In this document: piece after piece, positions 63,035-64,000 of the stretch | Layout of the letters: every line of letters starts with the position of its first letter | Numbering within the stretch: position 1 is the stretch's first letter | Origin: Gemmatimonadaceae bacterium | GTDB lineage: Bacteria > Gemmatimonadota > Gemmatimonadetes > Gemmatimonadales > Gemmatimonadaceae | Reading direction: 5' to 3' | DNA length: 64,000 bases | Assembly: GCA_035533755.1 (NCBI GenBank) | Contig: DATLTC010000099.1 | Coordinates: 1 to 64,000, forward strand | Program-made: the position numbers and the translations under genes | The notes under the pieces: generated by a model | Told to the model about the DNA's origin: nothing | Database searches by the model: none | Seen by the model: only the letters and a program-made list of their open reading frames with translations

Positions 63035-64000
63035 TCAGGTGGCGGCGGCGCCGGGCGTCTCGAACTCGCGCCAGCGGCCCGTGGCCAGCGCGTCGTCGAT
63101 CATCGCCACGGCGGCGTCGAGTTCGTCGTCGTCCGTATAGAAGTGCGGCGCCACGCGGATGCCGGCATTGGGGCGGAAATCCACGAGCACGTCGCGCGAC
63201 AGGAGATACTGCGAGACCTCGTAGGCGTGTGGCACGTCGAACGCCACCGTGCCGCCGCGCCGCGCCGCGTCGCGCGGCGTGTTCACGCGGTATCCGCGCG
63301 CGTCGGCCAGCGCGAGCAGGCGCGTGGTCTGGCGCACGCTCTTGGCGCGGATCGCCTCCACACCGGCGCGCCGCACGATGCGCGGCCCCTCGATGGCCGC
63401 ATACAGCGCCGGGATGGCCGGCGTGCCGTTGAGCCAGCGATAGATCCCGCCGGTGTACGCCATCTCGGTGTCGAAGGCGAACGGATCGGCGTGGGCCTGC
63501 CACCCGGTGAGCGCCGGCTCGAGCGAGGCCTGCACCGCCGGCGCCACGTACAGGAAGCCGCCGCCCGGTCCGCCGCACAACCACTTGAGCACGCCGCCGG
63601 TGAGGAAGTCCACGCCCAGCGCCTTCACGTCCACCGGCAGCACGCCCACGGCATGGAACGCGTCCAGCGACACCAGCGCGCCCATCTCGTGCGCGCGCCG
63701 CGCGATCGGCGCCACGTCCATCACGAACGCCGACCGGAACAGCACGTGCGAGATGCACACGAGGCGGGTGCGCTCGTCGATCGCCGCCGCCACCGCGGCG
63801 GCATCCACGCTGATCCCGTCGGCGTTGGCCGGCACGACCACGATCTCGGCGCCCAGCCGCCGCGCCAGCCGGTCGTACACGTAGCGCACCGACGGAAAAT
63901 CCAGCGCCGTCATCACGATGCGATTCCGTTCCGGCGGATACTCGAGGGCCGACAGCACCGTGGCCTGGCCCAGCGTCACGTTGCCCACCATCACCACCTC
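63035..64000 (-). CDS. Kynureninase-like class V aminotransferase, C-terminal part
   Basis: The frame is open through the right edge, so the N-terminus is missing. About 321 residues are visible. The PLP core has NVTLGQATVLSALEYPPERN, ALVSLDAFHAVGVLPVDVKA with the aspartate that pairs with the PLP ring nitrogen, and the Schiff-base lysine in FLTGGVLKWLCGGPGGGFLYV. The G-G-P-G after the lysine is typical of kynureninase and relatives. Kynureninase itself or a cysteine desulfurase/lyase-like homologue are the options. No other tryptophan-catabolic gene is in view. It heads the operon with the 76-residue protein and psuG. Confidence 0.78.
   Translation of the reverse strand, partial: EVVMVGNVTLGQATVLSALEYPPERNRIVMTALDFPSVRYVYDRLARRLGAEIVVVPANADGISVDAAAVAAAIDERTRLVCISHVLFRSAFVMDVAPIARRAHEMGALVSLDAFHAVGVLPVDVKALGVDFLTGGVLKWLCGGPGGGFLYVAPAVQASLEPALTGWQAHADPFAFDTEMAYTGGIYRWLNGTPAIPALYAAIEGPRIVRRAGVEAIRAKSVRQTTRLLALADARGYRVNTPRDAARRGGTVAFDVPHAYEVSQYLLSRDVLVDFRPNAGIRVAPHFYTDDDELDAAVAMIDDALATGRWREFETPGAAAT

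Overview
The window is chromosomal DNA of a G+C-rich, diderm, probably aerobic bacterium. The gene set best fits Gemmatimonadota: an ADOP-type duplicated permease, a SprA-like outer-membrane giant, LptFG and Mla components, a TonB receptor, type IV pilus motor genes, haem A synthesis, and many translationally coupled genes. This assignment is inferred from gene content only. I see no rRNA, tRNA or CRISPR array.

Region 1 (1-7,376) is accessory. A 7,143-bp segment (153-7295) begins TGTGG, ends CCACA and is flanked by an exact 35-bp direct repeat (118-152 and 7296-7330). It separates the pilC terminator from a TauE/SafE-type permease gene. Both ends carry arrays of a CTATCGTAA-like repeat starting exactly 16 nt from the TGT terminus. 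Two further ends of the same design lie inside, at 2568 and 4229, so the segment reads as three modules: (i) an ECF sigma / membrane protein / PDZ operon plus a broken Fis-type HTH remnant; (ii) a small membrane protein plus an ABC ATPase; (iii) an ADOP permease. No transposase is encoded. This cargo-carrying, apparently non-autonomous element is the strongest candidate for something undescribed.

Region 2 (7,377-12,344) is pilB-pilT-pilC with a ComEA-like protein upstream. Region 3 (12,522-28,775) is envelope-centred: M13 and M28 peptidases, a ZnuD-like TonB receptor, a 2,000-residue SprA homologue, then lptF-lptG-mlaE-mlaD. Region 4 (28,772-38,629) has an ABC importer (ATPase plus fused double permease), a coupled ctaA-ctaB-ABC exporter operon, a lipoprotein-like protein, an M24 peptidase and a V4R-like protein.

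Region 5 (38,804-43,808) is a tight six-gene biosynthetic operon: DUF92 kinase-like protein, FAD reductase, flavin reductase, methyltransferase, cyclase-like protein and ketoacyl synthase. Region 6 (43,928-52,500) has an aquaporin, hemD-hemC-hemB-ppa, acetyl-CoA synthetase and a DsbA/VKOR pair. Region 7 (52,759-64,000) is mixed: CDP-alcohol phosphatidyltransferase, cNMP-binding protein, M28 and M16 peptidases, an AdoMet-decarboxylase-like protein lacking its catalytic serine, TPR proteins, psuG and a kynureninase-like enzyme cut by the window edge.
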